Shown: positions 7,804 to 17,109 of the stretch, piece after piece
Layout of the letters: each line of letters opens with the position of its first letter
Position numbering within the stretch: position 1 is the first letter of the stretch
Assembly: GCA_003973265.1 (NCBI GenBank)
Contig: QNYZ01000043.1
Coordinates: forward strand, 1 to 64,000
Length of the DNA: 64,000 bases
Direction of reading: 5' to 3'
Source: Deltaproteobacteria bacterium
GTDB lineage: Bacteria; Desulfobacterota; Desulfobacteria; Desulfobacterales; QNYZ01
Translations under genes and position numbers: made by a program
The notes under the pieces: model-generated
Databases searched by the model: none
What the model was told of the DNA's origin: nothing
Seen by the model: the letters and a program-made list of their open reading frames with translations, nothing else

Positions 7804-8568
7804 CTATCTTTTATCACCCTGGTTTTCAATGAGCCGATTCAACCGGTTTTGCCACTGCCTGCAAAGATCGAGTTCTTCCTGTGTGAGCGAATAGCCCTCC
7901 AGAAGATCCGGACGTTTCAGCAATGTCCGGATCAGGGCAGATTTCCGTCGCCAGATCTCGATTTCCCGGTGATTACCGGACAACAGCACATCTGGCACCG
8001 CCTGATCTTCGAAAACCCTCGGCCGTGTGTATTGCGCATGCGCCAGCAATTGATCGGCAAATGAATCTGTTTCGGCCGATGTATCGCCTCCCAGCGCACC
8101 GGGCAACAGCCGGGTCACGGCATCGACCACCACCATGGCCGCCAGTTCTCCGCCGGTCAATACAAAATCGCCGATGGAAAGTTCATAATCCACCTGCGTT
8201 TCGCAAATGCGTTCATCGATCCCTTCGTACCGCCCGCAGATCAGTACGAGATGCGCTTTTTCCGAAAGCGCCCGGGCCGTCTTCTGATCGAATACCCGGC
8301 CCTGGGGCGTTAAGTGAACGATCACGGCATCCGGATCCCGGTCCGCCGCTTTACGAATGGCACCGGCCAGGGGGTCGGGCTTCATCACCATGCCGTCGCC
8401 GCCTCCGAAGGGCCGGTCGTCCGTTACGCGGTGACGGCCGGCGGCGTGGTCACGGATATCCAGGATATCCGTATGGATCAGTTCCCGTTCAATGGCCCGG
8501 CGGATGATTCCATGTTCGAAAAAGCCGGCAAACATATCCGGAAAAATCGTCAGGATCGAAAACTTCAT
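7804..8568 (-). CDS. trmD: tRNA (guanine37-N1)-methyltransferase TrmD
   Basis: A 254-residue TrmD that makes m1G37 in tRNAs and prevents +1 frameshifting. It begins KFSILTIFPDMFAGF. It carries RPFGGGDGMVMKPDPLAGAI, HLTPQGRVFDQ, the trefoil-knot motif LICGRYEGIDERI and ELSIGDFVLTGGELAAMVVVDAV, then PDVLLSGNHREIEIWRR. Length and motifs are complete. It lies between rimM and a SPOUT methyltransferase gene. Confidence 0.96.
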   Translation of the reverse strand: MKFSILTIFPDMFAGFFEHGIIRRAIERELIHTDILDIRDHAAGRHRVTDDRPFGGGDGMVMKPDPLAGAIRKAADRDPDAVIVHLTPQGRVFDQKTARALSEKAHLVLICGRYEGIDERICETQVDYELSIGDFVLTGGELAAMVVVDAVTRLLPGALGGDTSAETDSFADQLLAHAQYTRPRVFEDQAVPDVLLSGNHREIEIWRRKSALIRTLLKRPDLLEGYSLTQEELDLCRQWQNRLNRLIENQGDKR

Positions 8569-8647
8569 TGGTGTTCCAACAAAAAAAACCGGCCTGGTAA
8601 AAGCCAGTATGAAAGATCGATCGTTGACCCTTTCATGAATATCCTGA

Positions 8648-9157
8648 TCATGAATATTCCGGCAACGTCACCTGCATGCATCGTTTTTCCAGATCAACCC
8701 GATTTATCACCGAGGCGATCGCCGGGATCAGAATCTCTTTTTCCCGGTGTTTCACCACGTAAACATCGTTGGCGCCGGTGGCGATAATTTCTTTGAGTAT
8801 TCCCAGGCATTCGCCATCGGAGCTGTTGACCGTCATACCGATCAGGTCGTTCCAGTAATATGTGTTTTCCCCCGGCTCGGGAAGCTGCGCTTTGTTTATT
8901 AACAGCAGCGCCCCTTTCAACGCCGCGGCCGCATCTCGGCTCTCAACACCTTCAAAAGCCAGTAACACCTGGCGGTTATGGGGTTTTACCCATTTAACGG
9001 TACGTTCAAACAAAACGCCCCGGGGCGATTGTAAAACAACATCATCGCCCGCGGAAAAAGCACCTTTGGACTCGGCATAGAAAAATATCTTTACGGTTCC
9101 AGCCACGCCATGGGCGCCTACAATTTTACCCACGGGAATCAGGTCGTTGTCATCCAT
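8648..9157 (-). CDS. rimM: 16S rRNA maturation factor RimM
   Basis: A 169-residue RimM that binds ribosomal protein S19 and helps assemble the 30S head. The N-terminal RimM domain begins IPVGKIVGAHGVAGTVKI, and a PRC-barrel domain follows from about residue 95 (YYWNDLIGMTVNSSDGECLG, then EILIPAIASVINRVDLEK). I chose the ATG at 9157. A TTG four codons upstream is in frame but adds nothing. The start has no strong ribosome site and lies 18 bases from the khpA stop, so it probably depends on coupling. Confidence 0.93.
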   Translation of the reverse strand: MDDNDLIPVGKIVGAHGVAGTVKIFFYAESKGAFSAGDDVVLQSPRGVLFERTVKWVKPHNRQVLLAFEGVESRDAAAALKGALLLINKAQLPEPGENTYYWNDLIGMTVNSSDGECLGILKEIIATGANDVYVVKHREKEILIPAIASVINRVDLEKRCMQVTLPEYS

Positions 9158-9174
9158 GGACCGGCCCAAGACGT

Positions 9175-9405
9175 CTATTCGATAATTTCAAGTACCGTTC
9201 GCTTGTTTTGCTTGGCTGCCGCCGCGTTCAAGATGGTTCGCATCGCCCGGGCCGTCCGGCCCTGTTTGCCGATGACTTTTCCCAGGTCTTCTTTGGCCAC
9301 ATTCAGTTCTAAAACAGAGGTCTGGCTTCCCTCTATCTCGTTGACGGTTACCTGCTCCGGAAAGTCGACCAGGGCTTTGGCAACATATTCAATCAAATCC
9401 TTCAT
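9175..9405 (-). CDS. khpA: KH-domain RNA-binding protein KhpA
   Basis: A 76-residue single KH-domain protein (KhpA/YlqC). It has [19 protein letters not shown], then the GxxG RNA-binding loop in [19 protein letters not shown], which matches the family exactly in size. The ATG at 9405 is preceded by AGGAGG and was preferred to an in-frame GTG at 9426. It lies between rpsP and rimM, the usual place. In other bacteria KhpA pairs with KhpB (Jag), which is also encoded in this window at 28897-29760. Confidence 0.94.
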   Translation of the reverse strand: MKDLIEYVAKALVDFPEQVTVNEIEGSQTSVLELNVAKEDLGKVIGKQGRTARAMRTILNAAAAKQNKRTVLEIIE

Positions 9406-9447
9406 CTTCCCTCCTCGATTACCCACATGAATAGGGTGGCAAAACCA

Positions 9448-9702
9448 TTATGCGGCCCCGGAATAAACACCTTCTCTCTTTAGGAGATTATTTACAGTGT
9501 GGGTGGGAAGGGCCCCTTGATCCAGCCAATATTGTACCCGCTCGGTCTGAAGTGTGACTTCCGCCGGATCTTTGAGTGGATTGTAGGTACCCAGTATTTC
9601 TAAAAATCTGCCGTCACGCGGATTTTCGATATCCGTCGCAACGATGCGGTAAAAAGGTCTTTTTTTACCGCCGTGTCTGGCCAGTCTTATTTTTACGGAC
9701 AT
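9448..9702 (-). CDS. rpsP: 30S ribosomal protein S16
   Basis: An 84-residue S16: [20 protein letters not shown] at the N-terminus, [17 protein letters not shown] in the middle, and [19 protein letters not shown] near the end. The ATG is preceded by AGGAGAAAC. It follows ffh by about 16 bases and is followed by khpA, matching the conserved ffh-rpsP-khpA-rimM-trmD-rplS operon. Confidence 0.97.
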   Translation of the reverse strand: MSVKIRLARHGGKKRPFYRIVATDIENPRDGRFLEILGTYNPLKDPAEVTLQTERVQYWLDQGALPTHTVNNLLKREGVYSGAA

Positions 9703-9718
9703 TGTTTCTCCTTTAGCG

Positions 9719-11047
9719 TTAAAACGGGAGCATCCCGCGACCCAGGCCGCGCATTCCCCCTTTGTTCAGTTTTTTCATCATTTTCATGACTTGAGAATAA
9801 TTTTTCAATAATTTATTTACTTCCTGTACACTGGTTCCACTCCCTCTGGCAATTCTTTTTCGACGACTACCGTTAATTATGGTGTGTTTCCGCCGCTCCC
9901 CGGGCGTCATGGAATTAATCATCGCCTCAATCTTAACCAGCTGCCGATCATCTACGTTTAATTTTTTTAATTGTTTCCGCCCGAGTCCGGGGATCATGCC
10001 GAGAAGATCGGTCAGCGATCCCATTTTTCGGATCTGGACCATCTGGTCCCGGAAATCTTCTAATGTAAACTGGCTTTTGCGCAGCTTTTTTTCCAGCTCA
10101 ATCGCTTTTTTTTCATCCACGACCGACTGGGCTTTCTCGATCATGGTGAGGACATCCCCCATGCCGAGAATCCGGGAGGCCATCCGCTCGGGATGAAACG
10201 GCTCCAGGTCGGTGGATTTTTCGCCCACCCCGATGAATTTAATCGGTTTACCGGTGACGGATTTGATGGAAATGGCCGCCCCGCCCCGGGCATCGCCATC
10301 CATCTTGCTCAGCACCACGCCCCCGACATCCAGGGCGTCGTTGAAGGCCTTGGCACTGTTGACGGCATCTTGACCGGTCATCGCATCGGCCACGAAAAGG
10401 ATATCCGACGGATTCACGGCCTGCTTGATTCGGCGAAGCTCGTCCATCAACGCCTCGTCCACGTGCAGCCGGCCGGCCGTATCCAGCAGGATGACGTCAC
10501 AGCCCTGATGATGGGCGGCGGTTCGCGCCGCCTGGCAGATCCCTACCGGGTCCATGTCTGTTCGGGATGCAAACACGGGGATATCCAGCTGGCTGCCCAG
10601 TTTTTTCAGCTGATCGATGGCCGCAGGACGGTACACATCGGCCGGTACCAGATAGGGCTTCTTCCCTTTGCTTCGCAGGAAAACGCCGAGTTTTCCCGCT
10701 GTTGTGGTTTTACCCGACCCCTGCAACCCCACCAGCATGACGGCCACGGGCTGGGTTCCCCTTAACCCCAGTTCCTCATGGTGTTCGCCCATCAGGCGGG
10801 TCAGTTCTTCATTAACAATCTTAATGACCTGCTGACCCGGCGTGAGGCTGGCCATCACCTCCTGGCCCAGAGCCCGCTGTTTGATATCGGCAATAAATTT
10901 TTTAACGACGCGGAAATGCACATCGGCCTCAAGCAGGGCCATTCGGACCTGTTTCAGACCTTGCTCGATGTTCTTTTCAGACAGCTTTCCGTGTCCTTTT
11001 AGCTGCTTAAAAACACCGTTTAATTTGTCGCTTAACGTATCAAACAT
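9719..11047 (-). CDS. ffh: Signal recognition particle protein Ffh
   Basis: A 442-residue SRP54-type GTPase that binds 4.5S RNA and signal peptides of nascent membrane proteins. It has an N-terminal helical bundle ([19 protein letters not shown]), P-loop [28 protein letters not shown], TKxD-type motif [12 protein letters not shown], and a Met-rich M domain ending [11 protein letters not shown]. The M domain includes the RNA-binding [22 protein letters not shown] chose the ATG at 11047. An upstream in-frame start at 11068 would add seven residues without support. It is divergent from rlmN. Confidence 0.96.
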   Translation of the reverse strand: MFDTLSDKLNGVFKQLKGHGKLSEKNIEQGLKQVRMALLEADVHFRVVKKFIADIKQRALGQEVMASLTPGQQVIKIVNEELTRLMGEHHEELGLRGTQPVAVMLVGLQGSGKTTTAGKLGVFLRSKGKKPYLVPADVYRPAAIDQLKKLGSQLDIPVFASRTDMDPVGICQAARTAAHHQGCDVILLDTAGRLHVDEALMDELRRIKQAVNPSDILFVADAMTGQDAVNSAKAFNDALDVGGVVLSKMDGDARGGAAISIKSVTGKPIKFIGVGEKSTDLEPFHPERMASRILGMGDVLTMIEKAQSVVDEKKAIELEKKLRKSQFTLEDFRDQMVQIRKMGSLTDLLGMIPGLGRKQLKKLNVDDRQLVKIEAMINSMTPGERRKHTIINGSRRKRIARGSGTSVQEVNKLLKNYSQVMKMMKKLNKGGMRGLGRGMLPF

Positions 11048-11077
11048 AAAATTACCGTTCAAATCCAACTCTCTATA

Positions 11078-11104
11078 TTGCTAAACAGCACAAGATAGTA
11101 TAAT
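11078..11104 (+). promoter_or_regulatory. Candidate rlmN promoter close to the start codon
   Basis: A consensus -10 box TATAAT lies at 11099-11104 with a possible -35 TTGCTA at 11078-11083 (15-base spacer, short). The rlmN ATG begins at 11114, so transcription would start only about 0-4 bases before the start codon. No ribosome site is present between the -10 box and the ATG. This points to a leaderless transcript, unless the real start codon or promoter lies elsewhere. Confidence 0.4.
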
Positions 11105-11113
11105 ATTAGGATT

Positions 11114-12196
11114 ATGTCAAGAAATGATTCGACTCCAGATAATCCGCACCCATCCGGCGTGGACATCAAAGAGCTTACCCTGCCGGCACTTACCGCCTGG
11201 CTTGAGGCCGGGGGCATCAAGCCGTTTCATGCGAGCCAGATTTTCAAATGGATCTATGCCCGCCAGGTCGACGATTTCAACGAAATGACAGACCTGGGAA
11301 AACAGCTCCGGATCCGGCTGATGGATCACTTTGTCGTGAACCGGCTTCAACAGGTGGCCGTGGAAAAAGCGGCCGACGGCACGCGCAAATATCTGTTCGG
11401 ACTGGCCGACGGCAATTTCATCGAAAGCGTCCTGATCCCGGAGAAAAACCATCTGACGTTGTGTATTTCGAGCCAGGTGGGGTGCGCTCAGAGGTGCCGC
11501 TTCTGCCTGACCGGTACGGGTGGCTTTATCCGCAACCTCTCCAGCGGAGAGATTCTGGCCCAGGTGCGTGATATCCGAAACGAGCTGGGTGATGCGGATA
11601 AACTGACCAACCTCGTGTTTATGGGGATGGGCGAACCCCTGGCCAATTATGACAACCTGATCGCGGCCCTGGCGGTTATTACCGACAATCGCTGTGGGAT
11701 GGCATTTTCCGCCAACCGGGTGACCCTGTCTACGGCCGGGCTGGTGCCCAAAATCATCCGGCTGGGCCGGGATGCTGCGGTGAGTCTGGCGGTCAGCCTC
11801 AATGCCACGAACAACCAGACCCGCGATCAACTCATGCCGATCAACCGCCGGTATCCCATTGAAACACTCATCGATGCCTGCCGGAACTATCCCTTGAAAA
11901 AACGGCGCAAGATTACTTTCGAGTATATTCTGATAAAAGGAATCAACGATTCGCCCGACGATGCCGAGCGCCTGGCCCGCCTGCTCAATCCGTCATGGGC
12001 CAAGATCAACCTGATTCCGTTTAATGAATTTCCGGAGAGTCGGTTTTTACGCCCCGCAGCGGCGGTCATCGAACGGTTTATGGATATTTTGCACCAGCGG
12101 CAATATGTCACCATCATACGCGCCAGCAAGGGCCGGGACATTTCCGCCGCCTGCGGGCAGCTTCGCGTCCGAGTCGCAGAATCACAGGATCAATAA
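11114..12196 (+). CDS. rlmN: Dual-specificity 23S rRNA/tRNA methyltransferase RlmN
   Basis: A 360-residue radical-SAM enzyme that forms m2A2503 in 23S rRNA and m2A37 in some tRNAs. The cluster motif is CAQRCRFC within SSQVGCAQRCRFCLTGTGG. NLVFMGMGEPLANYDNL, VTLSTAGLVPKI, SLNATNNQTRDQLMPINRRYP and the C-terminal INLIPFNEFPES and SKGRDISAACGQL segment with its catalytic cysteine are all present. The N-terminal helical RNA-binding part (FHASQIFKWIYARQVDDFNEM) is intact. The gene ends with a 15-base tail-to-tail overlap with the PP-loop gene on the other strand. Confidence 0.95.
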   Translation: MSRNDSTPDNPHPSGVDIKELTLPALTAWLEAGGIKPFHASQIFKWIYARQVDDFNEMTDLGKQLRIRLMDHFVVNRLQQVAVEKAADGTRKYLFGLADGNFIESVLIPEKNHLTLCISSQVGCAQRCRFCLTGTGGFIRNLSSGEILAQVRDIRNELGDADKLTNLVFMGMGEPLANYDNLIAALAVITDNRCGMAFSANRVTLSTAGLVPKIIRLGRDAAVSLAVSLNATNNQTRDQLMPINRRYPIETLIDACRNYPLKKRRKITFEYILIKGINDSPDDAERLARLLNPSWAKINLIPFNEFPESRFLRPAAAVIERFMDILHQRQYVTIIRASKGRDISAACGQLRVRVAESQDQ

Positions 12197-13186
12197 ATCT
12201 TTTACCTCTTCCGGCGGGATCGGCATCACCTCAATGACCTGCTGCCCGTCCGATCCGGTTACGCGGACATTCGCAAACAGGTCCGCCGGTGCCTTGCTGT
12301 AGCCGGCGCAAATGGCGGCGGCCCGTCTCACGAGCGATTCGGCCTTACAGCCGCCGGGAATGACTGCCGTGGGACCGGGATACCCCATGGTCTTCAGCAC
12401 GATATCCCTGTCTGCGTCTATCCATTTTCCAATCGATTCATTTTCTTTCCTGGTGCGCCCCACGATGACTTTTGTATGGGGATCAAGGCGCAAATGGCGG
12501 CCAAATTTGAGCAGGTGGAGTTCGGCTTCGGTATACAGCGCCTGGTGGTCAAAAATATCCCGCAGACGATGGCTGTACCCTTTGTCGGTGAGCAGGCATC
12601 CCCCCGCAGGCGCCGGGTAGGAGGTAATACCGTATTGGGCGGCCATGCGCATCTGGGGCTTTCGGGATCGCCCGGACAGGTCCAGTAATTGTTCCCGGTC
12701 AATCAACCCCTCCTGTTCGGGGATGCTCTCGGGAAGCCTTTTGGCGCTCAGCGGACGGACGATATATCCATCCATGCCGGATTGTTTGGCCACGTACCGG
12801 AGTGACGGATAGGTCTGGGACATGGGACGCTGGCCCAGTACTTCTCCACTGAACAGAAAATCAAATCCGTCGGTCTGCATCGTTTCACCGGCCAGTTTGA
12901 ACATCAAGGCATGGCAATCCATGCATGGGTTCATGTATTGTCCGTACCCGGCCGGGGGATCTTTCAACATTTTAAGATATCTCGGAAAAATCGACCGCAC
13001 AATGAGAGGTACGCCGGTGATCTGCGAGGCCTGACGAGCCTTTTCATCCGAAAAAAACGGGGTTTCAAAACAGATCCAGGTAACGTCGATGCCCTGATCC
13101 CTCAGTACCAGGGCGGAAAGGATGCTGTCCAGGCCGCCGGAGCACAGCCCCAGGCCGCGAACGGGTTTTTGCCGCGTGTTGTCCAC
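12182..13186 (-). CDS. PP-loop thiouridylase-like protein with C-terminal NFACT-R-like domain
   Basis: A 334-residue protein. The N-terminal part is an ATP-pyrophosphatase (PP-loop) domain with SGGLDSILSALVL at about residues 17-29, as in ThiI and MnmA tRNA-thiolating enzymes, plus NPCMDCHALMFKLA with two cysteines that could act in sulfur transfer. The C-terminal ~90 residues (HLRLDPHTKVIVGRTRKENE, then YPGPTAVIPGGCKAE) resemble the NFACT-R_2 domain described fused to such enzymes. It lacks the THUMP domain of classical ThiI. tRNA thiolation is the likely role, but the target nucleotide is not known. Confidence 0.75.
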   Translation of the reverse strand: MDNTRQKPVRGLGLCSGGLDSILSALVLRDQGIDVTWICFETPFFSDEKARQASQITGVPLIVRSIFPRYLKMLKDPPAGYGQYMNPCMDCHALMFKLAGETMQTDGFDFLFSGEVLGQRPMSQTYPSLRYVAKQSGMDGYIVRPLSAKRLPESIPEQEGLIDREQLLDLSGRSRKPQMRMAAQYGITSYPAPAGGCLLTDKGYSHRLRDIFDHQALYTEAELHLLKFGRHLRLDPHTKVIVGRTRKENESIGKWIDADRDIVLKTMGYPGPTAVIPGGCKAESLVRRAAAICAGYSKAPADLFANVRVTGSDGQQVIEVMPIPPEEVKDLLIL

Positions 13187-13418
13187 AGATGATACCTTTG
13201 AAAAAGATTTCCCATGACAGGGTCTTAAAAAAATTGTACGTCAACCATACAGTCATGAAACGTAAGAACGCATCAATGGGTGTCAAGCCGGTTTCATTCC
13301 GCGCATTATTTTCAATTCCATCCACCGGGTTCCATGGGCAATACCGGTGAAAAATGGCAGGGAAGCCGGCAGGGATTCAATCAAGCCATTCTTTTTCAAT
13401 ATCACAAGGGATGTTACC

Positions 13419-14351
13419 GTGGCGACTCACGATATCCACAATGATGACCTTGATCTTCGCGCCTCTCTGCTGAGCGTTTTTTTATGCGTGCTGTTTGGGG
13501 CCAACTCCGTGGCGATCAAAATCAGCCTGGCAGGGATGGGACCATTTACCACGGCCGGGATACGGTTCTCCCTGGCCGCCGTTCTCATTTTTCTCTGGGC
13601 GGTGGGGACGAAACGGCCAACCGGTTTTCCCCGGCGCCAGCTCGGTCCGCTGTTGATTATATCTCTGATTTTTGCCGGTCAGCTGTCCCTGTTTTATCTG
13701 GGGTTGAGCCGGTCAAACGCATCCCGGGGGACTCTGCTGGCCAACCTCCAACCTTTTTTCACCCTGCTTCTGGCCCATTTTTTTATTCCGGGCGACCCAA
13801 TCACACTGAGAAAATTTATCGGAATCCTGCTGGGGTTCAGCGGGGTTGCCTTTGTGTTCCTGGACAAGCAGACCGGCGGGGCCGGTGATTTACGTATCGG
13901 GGATCTGATTATCCTGGCGGCCACATTTTTATGGGCCCTTAACGCCGTTTACATCAAACGTGTGATCCACCGGTTCGAGCCGTATCAGATCGTCATGTAC
14001 CAGATGATCTTTGCCGTTCCCGTTTTTCTGATCTGCGCCTTTGTATGGGATCGCCCCATGATGCTTCATCCGGATACAAAGGTGATCGGTGCGCTGCTTT
14101 ACCAGAGCGTGGTGACCGCCGCCTTTGGTTTCCTGGCCTGGACCTATTTACTCCAGCGGTATGGCACCGTAGCGCTTCATTCGTTCGTCTTTATCATGCC
14201 CATTGCCGGCGTTGTTCTGGGCGGCATGGTCCTCAACGAGCCGATCACCGGGAAAATACTGCTGGCCCTGGGGTTTATTGTGTCCGGTATTTTCATCATC
14301 CACTTTAAAACGAAAAAACGGATTATCCCGATTACATTCTACAAAGGATAA
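13419..14351 (+). CDS. EamA-family (DMT superfamily) transporter
   Basis: A 310-residue inner-membrane protein with about ten hydrophobic segments in two repeated EamA halves. The first half starts ASLLSVFLCVLFGANSVAIK, and the second starts at about residue 160 with DLIILAATFLWALNAVYIKR. I chose the GTG at 13419 because AAGGGA lies eight bases upstream. An in-frame GTG at 13347 would add 24 polar residues before the first helix. Members export amino acids, nucleobases or other metabolites, and the substrate cannot be read from sequence. It is the first of three consecutive DMT genes. Confidence 0.85.
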   Translation: MATHDIHNDDLDLRASLLSVFLCVLFGANSVAIKISLAGMGPFTTAGIRFSLAAVLIFLWAVGTKRPTGFPRRQLGPLLIISLIFAGQLSLFYLGLSRSNASRGTLLANLQPFFTLLLAHFFIPGDPITLRKFIGILLGFSGVAFVFLDKQTGGAGDLRIGDLIILAATFLWALNAVYIKRVIHRFEPYQIVMYQMIFAVPVFLICAFVWDRPMMLHPDTKVIGALLYQSVVTAAFGFLAWTYLLQRYGTVALHSFVFIMPIAGVVLGGMVLNEPITGKILLALGFIVSGIFIIHFKTKKRIIPITFYKG

Positions 14352-14496
14352 GCCGAACGGGTCGTTACCCTGAACCGGCCGATCATTTTAAATTAGAGAT
14401 TGTGTTGAGGCGAATTATCCGTTATGAGCCGGTATTTCCTGTCTGATGAGCCATTTCATCGGATCTTACCGTTTTGCGGGTATCGAATCTGGCGCC

Positions 14497-15399
14497 ATGG
14501 AAAACCGGATTTTAAAATCAAACAGCCTTTTGCTCATGACCGCTGCGATCTGGGGATTTGCTTTTGTGGCCCAGCGCATGGGCATGGATTACGTGGGGCC
14601 GTTTACGTTTAACGGGATGCGGTTCGCCCTGGGAAGTCTGGTGCTGCTTCCGGTGTTGATTGTAAGCGAACGGCGATCCCCCCGCACCCGTCTCAAGCGC
14701 AAAACAATGGTTCTTGGTTGCGGGATTACCGGCGGTGTTCTGTTTATGGGGGCATCGTTGCAGCAGGTGGGAATTATTTATACCACGGCGGGAAAAGCCG
14801 GGTTTATCACCGGGCTCTATGTGGTGATGGTGCCCATTTTCGGCCTTGTTTTAAATCACCGGACCGATATCGGCACCTGGGTGGGGGCGGTCCTGGCCGC
14901 CGTGGGGCTCTATTTTCTGAGTGTCACCGAGCAGTTTACCATTCAGCGCGGTGACTTCCTGGTATTGATGAGTGCATTGTTCTGGACGGTCCACGTGCTG
15001 ATGATCGACTGGCTGTCTCCCCGTGTAAACCCGATCAAGATTGCATTTATTCAGTTTGTTCTCTGTTCGGCGTTAAGCTTTACCGTGGCGCTTTTCACCG
15101 AAGAGATCATCGCCGCCCGAATTTTTCAGGCTTCCCTGCCGATCATTTACAGCGGGGCCCTGTCGGTGGGGATTGCCTACACGTTACAGATTGTTGCCCA
15201 GCAAAATGCCCACCCGGCCCATGCGGCGATTATTTTGAGCATGGAAACCGTTTTCGCGGCTCTGGGCGGCTGGATCGTATTGAATGAAATCCTCTCGCCA
15301 CGCGAAATCTCCGGCTGCCTGCTGATGCTCACCGGTATGACCTTGTCTCAATTGTGGGGATATATTCGGCACCGGCGACATAAACGGATCGGAGTCTGA
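14497..15399 (+). CDS. EamA-family (DMT superfamily) transporter
   Basis: A 300-residue protein with about ten TM segments and two EamA halves. The first begins SLLLMTAAIWGFAFVAQRMG, a motif typical of the RhaT/EamA group, and the second begins GDFLVLMSALFWTVHVLMID. I chose the ATG at 14497. A start at 14446 would place 17 extra polar residues ahead of the first segment. It ends with a C-terminal basic tail (YIRHRRHKRIGV), consistent with cytoplasmic location. The substrate is unknown. It follows the first DMT gene after about 145 bases and precedes the third by about 30, so genes two and three may share a transcript. Confidence 0.84.
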   Translation: MENRILKSNSLLLMTAAIWGFAFVAQRMGMDYVGPFTFNGMRFALGSLVLLPVLIVSERRSPRTRLKRKTMVLGCGITGGVLFMGASLQQVGIIYTTAGKAGFITGLYVVMVPIFGLVLNHRTDIGTWVGAVLAAVGLYFLSVTEQFTIQRGDFLVLMSALFWTVHVLMIDWLSPRVNPIKIAFIQFVLCSALSFTVALFTEEIIAARIFQASLPIIYSGALSVGIAYTLQIVAQQNAHPAHAAIILSMETVFAALGGWIVLNEILSPREISGCLLMLTGMTLSQLWGYIRHRRHKRIGV

Positions 15400-15428
15400 T
15401 GCCAACGTGCGACCAGAAGGAATAATCG

Positions 15429-16271
15429 ATGGCTGCTGACATTGCACTGCTCGTATTGCTGGCCGCTTTTCTTCACGCGGGCTGGAATGCGCTGGTTAAA
15501 ACCGCATCGGACCGGCTGCTGATTATTTCCGCCATTGCCTTTGGCCAATGCATGGCCGGGATACTGGTCATGCCTTTTGTGCCGGCCCCGGATCCGGCCA
15601 GCTGGCCGGCCATTGCCGTATCGACTACATGCCACTATCTTTATTATATTTTTTTGTACCAGGCATATCGATTCGGTGACCTGAGCCTGGTATACCCGCT
15701 GGCGCGGGGACTCGCGCCGGTCCTGGTGGCCATGGGGGCGGCCATATTCGGCCGCGAAATCCTTTCACTCCCTGCGATTGCCGGGGTCATGATCACGGCT
15801 GCCGGTATTGCCAGTATCGCCTTTTTTCAAAAATCATCGCTGAAAAATAATTCATCCACACTTTTTTTTGCCATGGGCACCGGCGTCATCATCGCCGGGT
15901 ATACCGTGGCCGACGGGGTGGGGGTTCGGCTTTCCAACAGCCCTTTTGGGTATATCGCCTGGTTGTTCTTTCTGGAATTTCCGGTGATTTTGTTTGTTGT
16001 TTATCGACGCCGGGGCCGAATCGTCCGTTTGCTGCACCGCGAATGGAAACAATTTGCCGGCACCGGAATCTGTTCGGTCTTTGCATATGGTATTGTTATT
16101 TTTGCCGTCAACTTTGCGCCCATGGCAGCTGTATCGGCCCTGAGGGAATCGAGCGTGATCATGGCGGCCTTGATCGGTACCTTATTTCTCGGGGAACGGC
16201 CTTTCCGGCAACGCGTCATTGCCGCGGTGGTGGTGGCATGCGGTGTCGCGATGGTTACAGGTGTCAGGTAA
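15429..16271 (+). CDS. DMT-superfamily (EamA-like) transporter
   Basis: A 280-residue protein with nine or ten hydrophobic segments. It starts DIALLVLLAAFLHAGWNALVK, the N-terminal signature of a distinct DMT subgroup. The inner motif YQAYRFGDLSLVYPLARGLAP and the late GTLFLGERPFRQRV are characteristic of EamA-type carriers. It is divergent in sequence from the two preceding DMT genes, so it does not look like a recent duplicate. It runs tail-to-tail with sfsA. The substrate is not predictable. Confidence 0.83.
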   Translation: MAADIALLVLLAAFLHAGWNALVKTASDRLLIISAIAFGQCMAGILVMPFVPAPDPASWPAIAVSTTCHYLYYIFLYQAYRFGDLSLVYPLARGLAPVLVAMGAAIFGREILSLPAIAGVMITAAGIASIAFFQKSSLKNNSSTLFFAMGTGVIIAGYTVADGVGVRLSNSPFGYIAWLFFLEFPVILFVVYRRRGRIVRLLHREWKQFAGTGICSVFAYGIVIFAVNFAPMAAVSALRESSVIMAALIGTLFLGERPFRQRVIAAVVVACGVAMVTGVR

Positions 16272-16286
16272 ATGACCGCTCAAAGG

Positions 16287-17021
16287 CTACAAACGCGTTT
16301 GAACGGGACGGTTTAAGCATATCTGTTTAAGATCGATACAAACATCGAAAACAATGATTTCCACCCCGTTTCTAATTGCCTTTCGCAGCCCTTTTCCATA
16401 ATTCGGGTCGATATGATCAGCCGGGGAAAAAACCATGGCATCCATCCGCTGAATCAGGTAAAACATCACCCCCCGGTGGCCGGAAGATACGAGTTTCTGC
16501 AGCGCATCTAAATGCTTTAAGCCCCTTGTGGTCACCGCATCGGGAAAACAGGCGCGGCCGTTTTCCACCAGCGTACAATTTTTGACTTCCACATAGCAGC
16601 ACATTCCTTCATCGTTTGACAGGCGGATATCCAGGCGGGACCGATCTCCCACTTTGACTTCCCGTTTCAGGTGGGCATATCCTGAGAGCGATTTAACCTG
16701 TCCCGAAGAAATTGCGTGGGCCACCAACCGGTTCGGGACCAGCGTGTTGACGCCGACCATGGAGTCGGGCATTTCGATCAGTTCCCAGGTGTATTTAAGC
16801 TTTCTCTTGGGATTCGTCGCCCGTGAGACGTATACCGGGCGACCCGGCTGATTGCACGTGTCCATACGTCCCGAATTGGTGCAGTGCGCGGTGATGACCC
16901 TGCCGTCGGCCAGTCGTATGTCGGCCAGAAATCGTTTGTATCGTTTGATCAGCGTTCCCCGAATAAGTGGCGGCCAGGCTAATCCGGTGTTGTTATGCTT
17001 ATTTTCGGTACATTTTTCCAT
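16287..17021 (-). CDS. sfsA: DNA/RNA nuclease SfsA
   Basis: A 244-residue SfsA-family protein. Motifs include LIKRYKRFLADIRLADGRVI, HCTNSGRMDTCNQPGRPVYVS, a catalytic-like YVEVKNCTLVENGRACFPDAVTTR at about residues 138-161, and MFYLIQRMDAMVFSPADHID. SfsA was first described as a stimulator of maltose genes and later as a nuclease with a restriction-enzyme-like fold. The EVK motif supports the latter. The gene is monocistronic here, convergent with a transporter and divergent from serA. Confidence 0.9.
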   Translation of the reverse strand: MEKCTENKHNNTGLAWPPLIRGTLIKRYKRFLADIRLADGRVITAHCTNSGRMDTCNQPGRPVYVSRATNPKRKLKYTWELIEMPDSMVGVNTLVPNRLVAHAISSGQVKSLSGYAHLKREVKVGDRSRLDIRLSNDEGMCCYVEVKNCTLVENGRACFPDAVTTRGLKHLDALQKLVSSGHRGVMFYLIQRMDAMVFSPADHIDPNYGKGLRKAIRNGVEIIVFDVCIDLKQICLNRPVQTRL

Positions 17022-17080
17022 CGGTCAATCCAGTTTGGGAAACAGCGATCGATGAATCTCAGGTCGGACGTCTATTGCCC

Positions 17081-17109
17081 TTGACAAACGATCAGATTTT
17101 ATATGTTAT
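17081..17109 (+). promoter_or_regulatory. Candidate serA promoter
   Basis: TTGACA at 17081-17086, a 17-base spacer and a -10-like TGTTAT at 17104-17109 form a sigma70-type promoter. It would leave an untranslated leader of about 155 bases before the serA ATG at 17274. That leader has no obvious riboswitch fold that I could recognise by eye. Confidence 0.5.

Noticed and set aside
13347..13418. Longer N-terminus for the first DMT transporter
   Set aside because: The 24 extra residues are polar and precede the first TM helix. The GTG at 13419 has a better ribosome site.
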